A stretch of 64,000 nt of DNA from Eudorina sp. 2006-703-Eu-15 (GCA_003117195.1 BDSI01000023.1:1220443-1284442), one strand, 5' to 3'. Shown: positions 40,801 through 54,531, numbered from the stretch's first letter. Translations and numbers: made by a program. The notes: a model not told the origin generated them from the letters alone.

Positions 40801-43800
40801 CAGCTCATGTGACCCGCTCGTGCTTCTTGGCAGGACGAAGAATCGTCGGACAACCTCAAGCTGGAATGTGACCTGTGCCGCTGCGTGGTCCACTCTCGCT
40901 GCTACGGAGTTACGCAACCGCCGCACGGGGCGATGTGGCTGTGCGACGTCTGCCAGGTGGGAATCACTGCCTGTGTCTGTCAAGCGTGCTGCCTGATGAG
41001 CTGTCTTATCGCGTACGCCACGAAACTGTCCACATTTACCCGTTCTCCGGACGATTTGATGCGTCTGATGTCCTTCTGCTCTGATGGCTACCCTTCCCAT
41101 GCTTTGGTGTTGACGTGCCGTCCAAAGATGCGTTGTGTGTCTCCCGGTGTCACAGCTGCACGCTGCCGGCCTACCACGGGATCGGTCGCCACCCTGCGAG
41201 CTGTGCCCGGTGGCGGGGGGCCCCATGAAGCGCACGGAGACGGGCGGCTTCGTGCACCTGCTGTGCGCGGTGTGGACGCCGGGCGTCACATTCGGGGACC
41301 CGGAGTCCCTGGAGCCCGTCGAGGGAGTCACGAAGGTGCGCCGTGGCCCAAGCATCATGTTTTGCATGGCCAGTGGATTCGGATCCACCTACGCGTTGCT
41401 GCCCTGCTAAACGTGGGTCAGCACAGGCGACGTATGGTGCCAGCTTCCTTATCACGCAGAAGCGCCAATTGTAGCACACTTCCCCAATCATATTTCGTCT
41501 CACCTATTTAACGCAATTTCGCCCAACATTGTGAATCCATTCTCTGTGTATCGTTCCCCCCGAAACCTGTCTGGCCAACCTGCAGGCCGTGCACAGCCGT
41601 GCCTCGCTGCGTTGCACCCTGTGCAAGCAGCCACACGGGGCCTGCATTCAGTGCTCCGCGCGCTGCTACACCGCCTTCCATCCTATGTGCGCGCGGGAGG
41701 CGGGGATAGCCATGTGCGAGGTGCGGCAGGGTGCGACGGCAAGGCAGCCGATGCGCTGCCGCGGCCACCTGGCGCAGAGCCAACCTTCAGCCCAGTTGCC
41801 GCCCGGAACACTGGCGGAGGCTGCCACTGCGGCCGGCATGGAAGTGGATGGCGGGAAGGAGAACAAGTCCACACTGGCGAATGCGGCGGTGTCGGCGGCA
41901 GCTGCTGTGCCTACCACCGGCGCACAGAAGGACGGAGAAGCGCTTGATGATAGGGATGGCAAGGAGCCCTCGGTTGGCATTTCCGCGCTTCTGTCGAGAG
42001 CCTCGTCAGGGGTAGCCGTGATGGAGCAGACTCAACAAGCCGAGAAATCTAGCGACGCGGTTGCCCCGCCGGCGGTCGCTACGGCGGCCACTGCAGTAAC
42101 GGAGGTGCTCGTACGCCGGAGACGGGGCCGGCCGCGCAGCGAGGCAGCGTCGCGGCGGGCGGCCACAACGGACCTCGACGCTTGCTTGGGTGGTTTGCCC
42201 TCAGGCAGTGGCATCTCCCTGGTGTGCTTCTGTCCGCGCCACGAGGAGCTGGTGTTGCACATGCCACACGTTCGATGCAGCTACCCGGGCGGCCGCTTCG
42301 CCAGCCGGCGTGAGGAGGTGGTGCGCGAGCAGCTGCGCGCCCGGCGGGAGCAGCTGCTGCAAGAGCGGCAGCCCGATCAGCCGGCGCAACCGCAGCCGCC
42401 ACAGCAGCAGCAGCCTCGGTTGACCGAGGACGCAGTGGGAGTAACCGCTGCAGCCCAAACGGGGGCCGCAACGGGACGGGCCATGTCCTTCGCTGACTGG
42501 CGCAGCCGTGGCCATCGCGCACCGGAAGCCATGGCTATAGCGTTAGAAAAGCGCACCTTCGTGCGGCAGCTGCCGTACTTGGTGACTGGCAGGCTTCGAC
42601 AAGACGAGGCGGCCGTGAGGTGCCTTGGAGCTCATTGCGTCCGGTTCGATGCAGTTGCCGCCAGCGGCCGTGGCACGAAAGTGGCCGGAAGCAATCCCGA
42701 CGGTGCCAAAAGCGCTCTCACCCTCAGCCGCCAAACGGACGCCGACCTGGGGCCCGAGCTGGAGCCAGGGTCTGACCCCGGAAGCGGCGACGGAACCGTG
42801 CGCCCGGTAGGTAGCCTGCTGCCGCTGCCGCTTGTACAGGCGGCCATGGCGGCGGGCGCGCGGTCCGTGGCGGAGCGGTACGCCGCGATGCGCGCCACCG
42901 TGGGGCAGCGCTTGGCGGCCGGCAAGAGCGCCATCCATGGCTGGGGTGCATTTGCCAAAGTGCCCCACAAGCGAGGTACGGCTCCGGGAGCGAGGTGGAC
43001 GGTAGTTATTCCAGTAGGCCCCACCTGCGGTTGGCTATGTTCAATAAAAAGAACATTTACGGGCGAAAAACCTGCGAATTTTCCTATTTCTCGGACCCCC
43101 ACAAAACCTGCGTTTCGTATGGTGGTGTGTTTCGCGCTGCAAAGGGTGTTTTACTACGATTATGATGTCATCTGCAGTTGAAGTGCAAGCCCAATGTCCG
43201 AGGGGGCAGAGCCTGCGTCTGTTCGTGAGTTTTACAAGCGCATGCCCTGGATTATGTGGAGAAACGATGTCTGCGCAACTTGAGGCGTAGATGCATGATA
43301 TCCTGAAGAGGGCCGCATCCACGTTTGTGCTGGCCTCGCGGTCCGGCTAAGATAGTCGGAGGTCCAGCAGTAGGGGTCTTGCCGTCGGACCTGGATGCCT
43401 CACGTCTGCGGAACGTGGGTGCGCGGCAGACACCACATCACTGGGCGTGTCTCGGTGCATGCCAGGTGTTTCCAGGTGACAGAAGGACAGACGTTTCCCT
43501 GCCTCGGCAATGGATCTTCCTTCCCAGGCGATATGCTGATCGAGTACGCTGGGGAGCTGATCCGGCCCGTCGTCAGCGACGTGCGCGAGAAGCGCATGTA
43601 CAACAAGCTGGTGGGCTGCGGCACCTACATCTTCAACCTCAACGACGACCAGCACATTGACGCCACCCGGGCAGGTAGGCCGTCGAGTGGGTCAAGCACC
43701 AACGAGGCGACCTGAATGGCCAGGTTTCGAGTTCTTGTCACAGTGCCTCATGTGCGTAATCACGGGGGGGGGGTCTGTTGCGTCACCCGGGCACCGGCTG

Positions 43801-44399
43801 CATGGCGTCGTGGGTTCAGTCTCGCGGCCTATCACCCTGATCTGGTGTTGCCGCGCCTTGTCCCGGGTCTGCGTCCACCAGGCAACATGGCGCACCTGCT
43901 CAACCACAGCTGCGACCCGAACTGCTACAGCCGGACCATCACGCTGACGGATGCGGGTACCGGCACCACGACGGACCACGTGATCATCACCGCAAAGGTA
44001 CGGCGGGCTGTGCGCCACCTTGCGGGGCAATGCGATATCGCCGGGAGCGTCACATGGGGCGATGGGGGTCGTCTCGTGACGTGCGCTGAGGACTGCTGCG
44101 GGTGCACCTATGGTACATTACGGTGACTGCCGTGCAAGCATTACTTACTGCCGAGTGACGATCACCGCCGACCCTCGGAATCTCCGCCCCAACGACAGCG
44201 TGATATCCAAGCTTGGGAAGAGCTGACGTACGACTACCGGTTCAACTCGACCGAGGAGTTGCCGTGCAACTGCGGCGCTGCCACGTGCCGCCTGCTGGTC
44301 AACTGGCCGGAGCGGCCTGCGGAGGAGGAGGGCTGTGTGTACGAGTCCGACAGTGATGACGATGGCCTTGCCAAGGACCACGGTGCCGAGGCTATCTGA
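34812..44399 (+). CDS. Trithorax/ATX-like histone H3K4 methyltransferase (SET domain)
   Basis: Predicted nuclear H3K4 methyltransferase. Exons: 34812-35041, 35093-35235, 35318-35521, 35723-36693, 36900-37022, 37236-37512, 37702-38234, 38535-38753, 39028-39431, 39708-39800, 40045-40186, 40407-40529, 40834-40956, 41156-41335, 41586-42975, 43528-43674, 43882-43997, 44199-44399. Total 5619 nt, 1872 residues, all phases consistent. Domains: Tudor-like 1 (~80-150: VGTPIRVFWPGEGRFFPGKI, YDDGDQETLVL), Tudor-like 2 (~520-585: VGREIRVLWPDEGAWFCGRV, YDDGDVEHLHL), PWWP (~800-880; PWPA), FYRN (~990-1034), FYRC (~1035-1100), C4HC3 PHD (~1145-1195), extended PHD (~1205-1310), AT-hook-like RRRRGRPR, SET (~1700-1825: HGWGAF, NHSCDPNCY, LTYDYRF), post-SET CNCGAATC. 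The catalytic NHSC/YDY motifs are intact. The first exon (KRQKVERREWEK, NLS-like) is least certain. ATX proteins of land plants have PWWP-FYR-PHD-SET but not tandem Tudors. Confidence 0.93.
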
Positions 44400-47300
44400 G
44401 CACCGTGTCCTGTCTTGGTTGAGCGGTCTGCTTTGAAGAACCGGTGCATTCCTCCAGAGGGGTTTCAGCACGGTGCCAGTGGAGACTCGTTTTGAGCCAG
44501 GCACACCTGTATAATTCATACTTTCGATGTTTCCATGCAACGCGATATCGCCGCGTGACATTTTGCAGAACAGCCGTTTGTCCGACTGGTTATGTATGGC
44601 ATGTGGCATGCAGTCGTACATTACCAATGGAGGTGGGTTGCTTTTATTCACCTCGAGGCCTCTGCCATTGCCTCCTGTTTGCTGCTTATTCACTTATGGA
44701 TGGTGTTGGATGGTGGTAGATCCGCAGCATATATCTTGTGATCAGGTTGTCGGATGGTGTATGTGCGGATGGGGCGGGAAACGACGAACGAGGTTCGAAA
44801 CGCTGCCCTTGATCGTCGGGGGTGTTTTATGGCCGCCTGAATGATGTTTGCAGTCCGCGCAAGACATTGACCGGGCACTACAGTTACCAAGGGCGGATAG
44901 TCAGCTCGCGCACAGAGCTACGCTCACATTGCGGTCGAGCGTTCCGTCCTAAATTTTGTTGTCAGCGGCGCAAGTTGTCAGCCGGCGGGACAACTGCAGA
45001 GGTCCCTTCCTCACCTGGGTCCTCCTGGGTACGTGGTGCAGCAAGCTATTGGGCTCACTCAAAGAGGTCGTGCGCACTCGGTGCTGGATACGGTGTTGCC
45101 CTCCGTTGCACGGTGCCGCATGAACCTCTGGCGTTCACACAGCGGTGATGTGCAGGCAGGTGATGGCTAGGTGGTGTGACCGGGAGGGGAGGGCTTTCAC
45201 TGGCGCACACCTGGGCGCCCCTGTCGATGAACTTAGGCTTAACACTGCACCTAAACGTACGCACGGTCCGTACTGGTCAGATAGCGGGGGCGTCCCACAT
45301 GATGTGGCGAACCCAGTGCTAAGATAGTGATTGGAATCAGCCCATTCGTTCCCACCTCAGATGGCAGGCAGGGGGCCGCGGCTGGTAGGGCAACCTGGTG
45401 AAGCCGTGGGCTTATCCACTTTTCGCATAAGGACAGTGCAACCTTCGGGGATGGGCTCACCGTTGCATCTTGCCAACCTAGGGCGCGCTGAGCATAGCCT
45501 GGCCACCGCCTGGTCCTGAGGTTCCATGGCACTAGTTGCCGCCAAACCGACAGTATCCCGCGCACACTGAGTTGTTCAAACAAGCTGTCGCCAACGTTAG
45601 AATGCAACAAAAGATCCCATAAAAGATCCGTACACAGCTGCACACGTCGCCGCATACCCTTGCAGAGCGGCCTAGTCCATGGATCGGCCGCCCTGCGGGC
45701 TGCTTGACGAACTGACCTGCTGCACTTTCCCCCTTTAGATCGCCCGAACGCTGTGCGTTTCTATGTTGTCAAGGGCAGGTCCGTTGCGTGAACGACCGAG
45801 GAGCGGTTTGGCCAATCGGAACATTCCAGCTTGCGAGCGTCCACGCCAATACGGTTCCCCTGCTAGCAAGATTGTACAACAATCAGGGCAGTCAGTTTAC
45901 AATGTGTGTTTAGGAATGCAGGTCAGGCGCGCTTGAGGGAGAGGCGCCGGAACATGGCACACAACTCATGGGCATCAGCCCATTAGCCCATCATCACATC
46001 GGCCACCGCTCCAGCTGGGGCGGCGACCTTCCCAGAGACGCATGCCGCCTCCTCCCCGCCCCCACGCACCACCAACCCAGACCCAACCCACATCGCCACC
46101 TACTGTGCCACTATCTCATCGTACAAACTTCAACCCGCCGGAAACAGCAGAGCAGCTGCTGCAGTACAAACACCGCCGCGCGAGGGGGACGCACACAGTT
46201 TCCATCATTCCGGTTCAGCAGCGCGCCTGCTGATTGACGTGCTCAAACCCGACACCCTGCTCTTCTCTTCTCAACCCCCCCCCCCCCAGGCCGCCCAGCC
46301 CGCCGGAACAGCCTGCCGGAGGGCGCCACCGGAGGGCGACATTCCGGGCCTCCGCAGCCGCCCCCGAGAAGGGGTGCCAAGCTGTGACCCCACCCACATC
46401 CATCACCGTACGTCTCATGTGCGTGACCATCTGGGTCACTCCAGGGATCCCCCCAACCGCCCACCTGCCGCATCGCCACTGCTGAAAAGTGGCCCCCCAC
46501 CCGCCCACCTGCTCCCCCCCGCACATCCACTGCTGAGAAAAGTGGGCCCCCGACCCGACCGACCGCTTCACATTCCATCTCGACCGGCCTTCACGGCGAC
46601 CTTCCCCCCTTCCACCCCCCGACAACAACACTGGACTCGAGTCCGTAATAATGCTCTTTGGGCGTATGCTGCCGTTACCAACACCTACCGCCACCTACTG
46701 TCACCAAAACAGACGCGTGTCAAACCCTTCAGGTGCACACAACGGCAGCTCAGCTCTGCTCCCGGGGCCAGGCCCCCCTGGAGGACCCTAGAGACAGACC
46801 TCATGCGGCCCTCCAAACACACGTACGGCCAATCCTGCAGTCAGCAGTGCATGCACATTTATTACCAATTCGCTAGGTATGCTTGTTGGGTGGTTTTTGG
46901 CGTGGTCGTGGGCGTCATAAGCACCACCGCATGCACCATCCGGCAGCGAACCCCAGCTGAGCCCCACGTCCCCGCAGAACCATCACCTCCCCGCACCGAC
47001 CTGCTGCCCCCCGGCCGCCGCGCCATCGACCCCCCACACCGGCGCTCAGAATAAGCACCGGGAAGGGGAGGGGGGCCGCTGTGAGGCGCACATACAGCCC
47101 GAGTACATCACATCAGTGCTTCACATCACATGACGTCATGGGCCCCTAAATAGAGCGGACAAAAGCCAAAGCCACCAAACGTAGCAGACGACATGAACTC
47201 ACACAACGCGCAAAATACTCGGTCCCCCCCCCAATGCACAAGCGTCGCTCCGCACCACAGCTGGTATGCCTTGACGCGGGTACAACTCTCGGCCCTGGGT

Positions 47301-48365
47301 CGGCCCGTCGTACATCCACGTCAGCATCGCGACACCCACACGGCACGGGGCTGGGCCCCAGAAGAGAGAGAGGTGAATAATGCCGGCTCGCATCAAGTCG
47401 ACATACACACAGACACCCTCCTCCTGCTCCTCCTCCTCCGTCCGCTCCCGGGGCTGTTGGAAATGCCGTCTCCGGTCGAGGCCCTAACCGGGCGCCGCCC
47501 CGTCGCTTGCTTGCGCATGCCCTCCAGACCTCCCCTCCTGCGAACTCACCCACAGCCGAGGCAAATCCCCCGAAACCCGCCCTACAGGTCAATACAAACA
47601 AAAGCCGTGCCGGAGAGCCCCTGCCGAAGCGCCCCTGTCTGTTGCGGCCGCAGCCGCGGCACGTTCAACGATTGACCGACCGGCAACCGTCCATATGGGC
47701 AGGTGGGTTCCAGGGGAGGGCAGGGCGACGGACGCACAGAGGCGACATCAGCCCCGAGTCCGACCGCCCGCCAGCCCGACTGCTCATCAGCACCTGACTC
47801 GGATACATGATGCATACAAGATAACTGCAATTCCACGAAATTTTATTGCGGTCCCGAGGCGGTCAAACGTGAGTGGAACCGCGCGCGGCTCTTTCACCGC
47901 GTGCGCGACCAACCGCCGCCCGCCGTACACCACACGAGAAACAACCGCTTGGCGGGTGCGTAAGGCAGGTCGGTTTAAGGCAGTCGCTCGAATCGGTACA
48001 GGTCCGCTGCACCCTGTGAGCCAACCGGCGCTGAACGACAGCAGTCCGAGGCGGTCCCCCACCAAGTGCCGACACCAATCAATGTCTGCACACACATGTG
48101 CTGAGTGAGTGGGCGTCGTGGCGGGAAAACTGTGCAGCGCGCCGCGGCTGCCAGTGCGTTCGGGGGGAGGAAGGGGATAGAGATGGCTATGGCGACCCCA
48201 CGACCTACCCGAAAGGGGGGGACTGCCCCGCACCGGAGTCGCACCACCACCACCACCACCACCACCACCATCACCTGCATGGCTCCCAATCAGCACGTAC
48301 CGTCAGAAGTCACCCAGGGCCCTGTGCTCACCCCCCCTTCCCCGCGCGTCCAAGACGTCGCCGCC
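44400..48365. other. Large convergent intergenic region between ATX-like and PP2C genes
   Basis: About 4 kb with no protein family recognised. A long open frame at 46239-47054 is Pro-rich and low-complexity, so I do not call it a gene. A roughly 50-bp unit ending CCACTGCTGAAAAGTGG / CCACTGCTGAGAAAAGTGGG is tandemly duplicated near 46455-46555. (CAC)n occurs at 48241-48272. The flanks must contain the 3' UTRs of both neighbours. Confidence 0.5.
48241..48272 (+). repeat. (CAC)n trinucleotide repeat
   Basis: About ten CAC/CCA units just downstream of the PP2C stop codon, probably in its 3' UTR. Confidence 0.9.
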
Positions 48366-51300
48366 CTACGGCAGCATAATGACAATGGCCGAGGTGTTGT
48401 CCGCTTCCCCGATGGGGGAGTTCATGCCCAGCTGCACAGCATCCTGATACAGCCGGACGGCAGAAAGAGGGGAGGGGAGGCGAGGGGTCCGGAACCACAC
48501 GTCAGCCGCATCGACGAGGCAGTCAGCGCGGGTACCAACCAGGGAGGGGGTACTGCCGGCAGTCCGATGTCGGAGAGGACGGTCTCAGCGTTACCCGCAA
48601 GCCACTCCCAACACATGGGGCAGGGGTGACATGTCCAGTCCTTGCAACCCAACCTCCTCACCCCCACACGCGCTCTTCCGCAGCCCACCCGCCCACCGGC
48701 CGGCAGCGGACTGACTCACCGCCACGAGCATCTTGGCCGCCTGCAACGCCGACTTGCCCTCCCCGACGGCCTCCATGACCCGATTGACCACCTCCTGGCC
48801 GTCCATCACATCCCAAATGCCATCCGAGGCCAGGACCTGAGAGCGAAAGGGAGGGCACACACACACACACACAGGACGGATCTCTTCTCCAAACACACAG
48901 CAACACCGGACAGCGGCACCGGAGCAAGGGGCAACGGACTTGCACGAGAACATGGCCCAGGCGGCGAGGTGCCTGACGACAGTGGCGGTGCTCCACCGCC
49001 TTTTGCTTCCGCAGCCCGCGCAGTAGCGGATGCAGCAGCACCGGATGCAATGCGCCCCGAGCCGCTCCCCCCCTTTTGTCAATAAAGACAGCGAAACTGC
49101 AAAAACAGCAACAAACCCATAACCGCCGATGCTGGCATTGACGAAGACGGCGAAGCATTGACTCCGACGAAATAAGTAAAAGCTGTTGTGTTCAGATAGT
49201 GGACGGCTGACCGCGCCGCTTCCCCCCCCCCTGCTCCCCGCCAACCCGCTGCAGCGTCAGACGGACACAGCGCTGCGGCCTGTACGGCATTCCCACCCAG
49301 GCAGGCTCACCACAACACCCAGATCTCCCTCGATGTCCTCGCGTTCCTCGACCGTCATCCCCATAACCTCCCCCCTCCCTCCCTCACCAGGCAGCAGTCC
49401 TCGGGTTTGCAGTCCAGCGACACCACGTGCGGCTCCGTGATGACGCCGTACTGGGCCATGTGCTTGTGCCCCAGGGCCCGCGTGACCGCCAGCTCGTAGC
49501 CCCCCCAGGGACCCGACAGCACCTGCAGGTAGCCGTCGGACCCCTGACCGTCCTTCACGGTCACCACCCCGGGGTTGGTGGCCTGCTGGGGGGAGGGAGG
49601 GAAGGGACAGAAGAGCGCCGCCATGCGTAAGAGGTACGACAGGTGCCAGTAGCGCTTCTGGGAGTTTCGAGAGGACACCCCCTTCCCCAGTGAGTACGGC
49701 AACCCACATGCCGGGCCATCATGTTCTGACCGGGACTCTCCGATGACCTCCGATGTCCTCTCATTCATTCATGTAAACAAGAGAGCGCCATCCTCAAAGA
49801 CAGCAGCGGACGGAAGCACGGATGTACGGACGGACGCACCTTTATCCGCTTGGCCTCCTCCGCGTTGTGTCCATTGTGACGCAGCGTCAGCATCCGCGCA
49901 GTGTACGAGGAACCTGCGAGGGCGCAACCGGCTGTGAGCTCTCCAGTGGGGTGCGATCGACGCTGAACCCATGCGGCCACGTGCCACGAGCCAAGTGCGG
50001 CGTTCCTGATGCAGCCACCCAGCCACCCAACAAGACCTCGCCGCGCGTATTCCTGCAACCCCTGCTGGGGCTCTGCCCCATGCCGACCCCGTGTCTGGGC
50101 CCGGCCTGGCCCGGCTCCAACCCCCGCAGTCCGTGCTCCCCTCGCGACAAGCGCCCCCCTACAACCCCCCACCCCTCCCGCCCCCGTTCACCTGTGTCGG
50201 TGCCCAGTACCGCTGCGCTGTCCCCCACGTTGGCGAGGCACACGGTGTTTCCCTGCACGATGGCGCACGTGCACGTGCAGCCGAACTCCAGCAGCCGCTC
50301 CGGTCCGGAGCCGTTGCGGTAGACGCACATCCCGTCACTGGAGGCCAGCGTGTAGATGGAGGTGCGCTTCCTGCGGCCCGCCCGCGGAGTCGGGGAACGT
50401 ACCGTGAGCCATCCGGGGACGGGGGATAGCGAAATTAGTTGGCATCCCGGGAATGTGTGTGTGTGGGGGGGGGGGGGGCGAGGAAATTGGTAGACGTTTT
50501 GAAGCTGGGGGTGGGTGGGAAGGGGCAAGGCTCCGGGGATGGTGACCGCGGGGCTGTTGAGGACGCAGCGGCCGTCCAGGGGGTTGCCGGCGCCCATCAG
50601 CTGGGGAGGGGCCCCGGATGCCCCGAGTGCCCCAGCGGGTACCCGGCAGCCAGCGCCACCTCTTTGCCGCGTTGTTCATCTCCCTCCCTGGACGTGTGAT
50701 GACCGGGTGAGGACTCGTCTGGGGAGCGTACCTGTGCCCGCCAAAGCTTATCGTCCTGGGTGGGTCGTCGTACAATGAGAGAGCCGCCGAGTGGCCTTTC
50801 TGGAAGGCCGACACCATCAGTTTCTCCGCCTCGGCGCGAATGTCTTTTAGCTTCCGATTCCGTAAGCTACTCGCGTACAGGTTGCGAATAAGCGTCTTGC
50901 CTGCATAGCAGGCGGCTTTATCGCCGAGGACGCCGTGTCCTACGGGACAACGGACAAGAATCCCGAAGACATGCGGGTCAGCGCTGGTAAGAATGTAGAG
51001 TATCGGGGGTTGTGTAACAAGGTAGCTGGCTTTTCCGGTTAACCACAGTTCGAAGCAGGGTTTTGTAGGGCAAGCAAGGCTGTCTGACTCAGACCAGGTT
51101 GCGAGACCCACAGCCGCCCACTTCAATAACGTATTATTGCAATTTTTGTGACATCCAAGGCTCCGTAGGCCGGCGAGAAAACAGCCCTGGCGGACAGCTC
51201 GGAGCTGACGTCTTCATAAACCCCGAACGCCAATTCCACCCACTTGTTTTTTAAACTGTAGGACACCACCAACTCGATGAGTACACTTACCGTCGCAAAC

Positions 51301-51435
51301 CACAGCTAAGTATATTTGACGATGCCCCGACGGAATCTCTCCAGGAGCATACAGTTCTTGCACAACGCAATAATCTTGATTTGTGTCTCCATAACGGTTG
51401 CCCGGCGCTGAGGCGCAGCCGATGTCAAGGGGCAT
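48366..51435 (-). CDS. PP2C-family protein serine/threonine phosphatase
   Basis: Metal-dependent Ser/Thr phosphatase. Exons in transcript order: 51435-51291, 50939-50732, 50370-50192, 49913-49840, 49585-49388, 48836-48720, 48443-48366, giving 332 residues with matching phases. Motifs: GNRYGDTNQDYC (N-terminal motif), VVCDGHG split by the first intron (metal-binding DGHG), VCLANVGDSAAVL, SYTARMLTLRHNGHNAEEAKRI, GGYELAVTRALGHKHMAQYG, VLASDGIWDVMDGQEVV and ADNTSAIVIML. The metal-ligand aspartates of DGHG, SDG and DN are all present, so it should be active. The usual SRA(F/L)GD reads TRALGH, a change outside the metal ligands. It is a compact, catalytic-domain-only protein. It lies in tandem with UFSP2 on the same strand. 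Confidence 0.93.
49073..49209 (-). repeat. Dispersed element family B, near-complete copy (reverse)
   Basis: Minus strand runs from CAGCCGTCCACTATCTGAAC to CTTTATTGACAAAAG, colinear over about 140 bp with 8188-8327. It sits in PP2C intron 48837-49387 in the same sense as that gene. Confidence 0.75.
50480..50508 (+). repeat. Dispersed element family A core
   Basis: GAGGAAATTGGTAGACGTTT then TGAAGCTG, in PP2C intron 50371-50731. Confidence 0.5.
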
Positions 51436-52026
51436 TCTCGGTGACGTCCAGCCAGGTTGCACCCACCCTTGTTTGAGCCGTTAAATAAGTACGACGTCGC
51501 TTGACGGGGAAGATTATGTGAAGTGGGCGAAAGCTATCAGCAACTCTGGTTTGCAAGACTAGGACGGCGGAGTTAGGAGGCTGTGCCTACAGAACGAAAT
51601 GGCTCAGAAGCATTTCCAGTATTTTGTGCACATTTAGATTACAGCGTAAGGACTAAGTTCTATCTCGGTCGGTACTAGGCGTTGGGAAGGATGTGACACT
51701 AACGTACGGTCATATAACAGTGCTTTGCATAACGAAGAGTTTCAATACACATGGACGTTATAACACAGTAACGTGCGTGGAGACCAATAGCTCCATCACT
51801 CTGGTTCCGCACCCGCTCGGCCGTACTGCCGATGATACGGCCAGGATATCGACAACAAAACCGTGCACGCTTACACGCGTACAATTCACACACACACATA
51901 TGCACGCGCTCGAGCATTATGTGCAGGAATCACGATAATGGCAGGACTGGCGCACATGGCTTCGATGCTTTACGAGTACGGTAAGTTTCACCACTGCACC
52001 GAAGCTCCGCTGCACCCCAAGCACCC
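51436..52026. other. Intergenic: UFSP2 3' side and PP2C promoter
   Basis: 591 bp between two minus-strand genes. A minus-strand TGTAA (TTACA near 51637) would suit UFSP2 polyadenylation about 390 bp after its stop. The rest is relatively AT-rich and probably contains the PP2C promoter and 5' UTR. Confidence 0.45.
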
Positions 52027-54499
52027 TCAGACAGTGTCGGGTCGTTGTGGAAGAAGAAAATTGTAGAAGGCGTCGTCGACGAACAAGGGGCCACCAGCCG
52101 CGGCGTTATCACCTGGCCGCTTCCATCCAACCCAGGTTCCTTGTTGGATCTTCTTTAGGTCCTCGCCTGCAGCAAATTGGGGCCAGAAAAGTAGAACCCT
52201 CAGCATCACCCAAGTTTTCGCGAAACGTTTCGAAGACTGCGACACTTTGACCCGAGCAACCTAAACCATACATGCTCCATGCAAACACGTTTGCACAAAG
52301 AACCCTTACTTCGCCAGGCGCTACCGGAGCGTGGTTATCACCGTAGGCCACCGGTTCGTACTGGCTACGACCATTCGCGTTCAGCAGTCCGAAGACAGAT
52401 TGCATGCGGCCGGTAGCGCACACTACCGAACTCACCCCCTGTGTAGTGCGGGTCCAGGATGAGGAAGGCCGCCTCGCCCGTCTGCTCGTTGAAGCGGACG
52501 CCCAGCAGAGTGTAGGCCAGCACGCCCCCGCCGATCATGACGGGGGAGCCCACGGTGGCGAAGTGCGCCGCCAGCTCGCGCGCGTGGCTTGGGATGTCCG
52601 ACCCGCGGTTCACCGTCAGGATCTTGGACGTCACGCCCAGATAGTCGTCCAAGATGTACGACAGCTCAATGGCGCCGATCCACTGCGACGATCCCACAAA
52701 GCTTGGCGGCTTGTCCCCGAGGCGCACGAGCACCTGCTGTATGGTCCTAGGGGGGCCATGCGGGGGAAAGCGGGGGAGGGGGAAGGGGCAATGGGGGCGC
52801 GCGGCGTTGGTCTGAGCACGTTGCCGGGTCGCCCTAGGGAGTTGTGTCTCTAGGGTACAACGGTGGACTGTGGATCGAAGTGAGCCCCTGGCACTGGCAC
52901 TGGCACTGGCGAGAGAGCGCACAACAGGATGGTCCTGGAGCCCACGGGCGCTACGTTGCGCTGCGAGCATTACCCCTCTTTCCCCTTGCTCTCCGCTCGC
53001 TCCCTCGTTTTGTCAACAAAGACATCGAAACCGCTCTCCCCCCCCGAAAAATGAAGAGAGAAGAGCAAGGATAGCCGCATCTGGAGGGAGGGAGGGTCCC
53101 TCACGCCTCCCGAGACACCCCAGTACGTCTTCCACCACCGGGGCCTCATCGCCGTGCCAGGCGCCAGGCGCCAAGGGGGGAATCGGTTGGGACCCGGAGC
53201 TCAGCCGCCGCCATCCCCTCCCCACCTCCCACCACGGCCCTTCCTCCCTCCCTCCCCCTCCCGCGCCGCCTGCGCCGCCTGCGTACTTGTGCGAGGGTAT
53301 GGGCTTGCTGGTGTACTTCTGCAGGCGGAACCAGGAGCAGATTGTCTGAAGCGAGCGGTAGGCGCAACCCCAGCCCGAGTCGTTGAAGCGGTCCTGCATG
53401 TAGTGGCAGTACTCGTACGAGCCCTGGACGAGCACGGGGCTGCCGCCGATGCCTGCACGCAACAAGGATTGCCGGCGGACAGCCCATTACTCCCACCCAC
53501 CACCCACCCACCCATGTCTGATATCTGCACTCGACAGAGAGAGGACGCAACGCAAGGCGTGGAGCCGCGGGCTGCATTTGGAAAGGCGGACGTGTCCTGT
53601 AATCGCTCTCATCCCGCACTCACACAAACAGTACATGTATATATACAACTAAGTTGGTCGCCCAGCCACCAGCTTGTGCCGCCGAAGTTGGACACAAGTT
53701 CCCCCCTTGGTGGCTGGGCTCTTCTTCTTTTTAACCCCCTTGGTGGCCCACCCCATCCCACCCCCACCCTTCAATCGGGGACGCAGAATAGGAGCGCAAA
53801 CCGACGCACTCAATCTGCGACCTGGATGGAAGGACTAAATCGCCTTGGGGGCCCCTACCAAGCGCAAGCGGAAGCACGGCAGGGGGCTCACCCACGCAAT
53901 GCTGCCGCTCATGCACCGCTACGCACTCTCTACATTACCCTCACCCCAATCCCTCCCGTCTCAGCCCTCCTACCCGCCCCTCCCCACCTCACCCCACCCC
54001 GGATTCCTCCCCCTCTCTGTACTCAGCTCTCAAACCCCACCCCACCCCACCCCACCCCGGGCTCCTCACCCGGCGCCGCCAGGCCCAGGTGCACGTCCCG
54101 CAACCTGGCCACCGGCCCACTGCCGCCGCTGCCTCCCTCCTCGCCACCCGGCCCCGCCCCCGGGTCCACCGCATTGGCGCTGCGCAGCATCGGCCGGTTG
54201 GGCGGCAGCCCCAGCAGCGTGTGCAGCCTCTGGCGCCGGGGCACCAGCCGGTCGTCGTTGCGCTCGGGATCGTCCACCAGGGCCGGGTAGAGCAGGGTGA
54301 GCGGGTGGCCAAGACCCGGCGGCAGGAAGTGGTAGGCCCGGACCTGCCAGGAGGGAGAGAGGTGGGAGGGGGCGGGGTTGAAATGGGTGCCACACCTCGC
54401 GGGCATATACCTCTGACTGCACCCTCCCGGCGGACCCTCACTGGGCCCCGGCTCCGCCTGCTACTGCTGCTACTGCTGCTACTGCTGCTACTGCTGCTA

Positions 54500-54531
<32 letters not shown>

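Noticed and set aside
46239..47054. 271-residue plus-strand open frame with a short hydrophobic segment
   Set aside because: Pro/Arg-rich, no recognisable domain, no splice pattern or conserved motif. Kept only as a note in the intergenic region.
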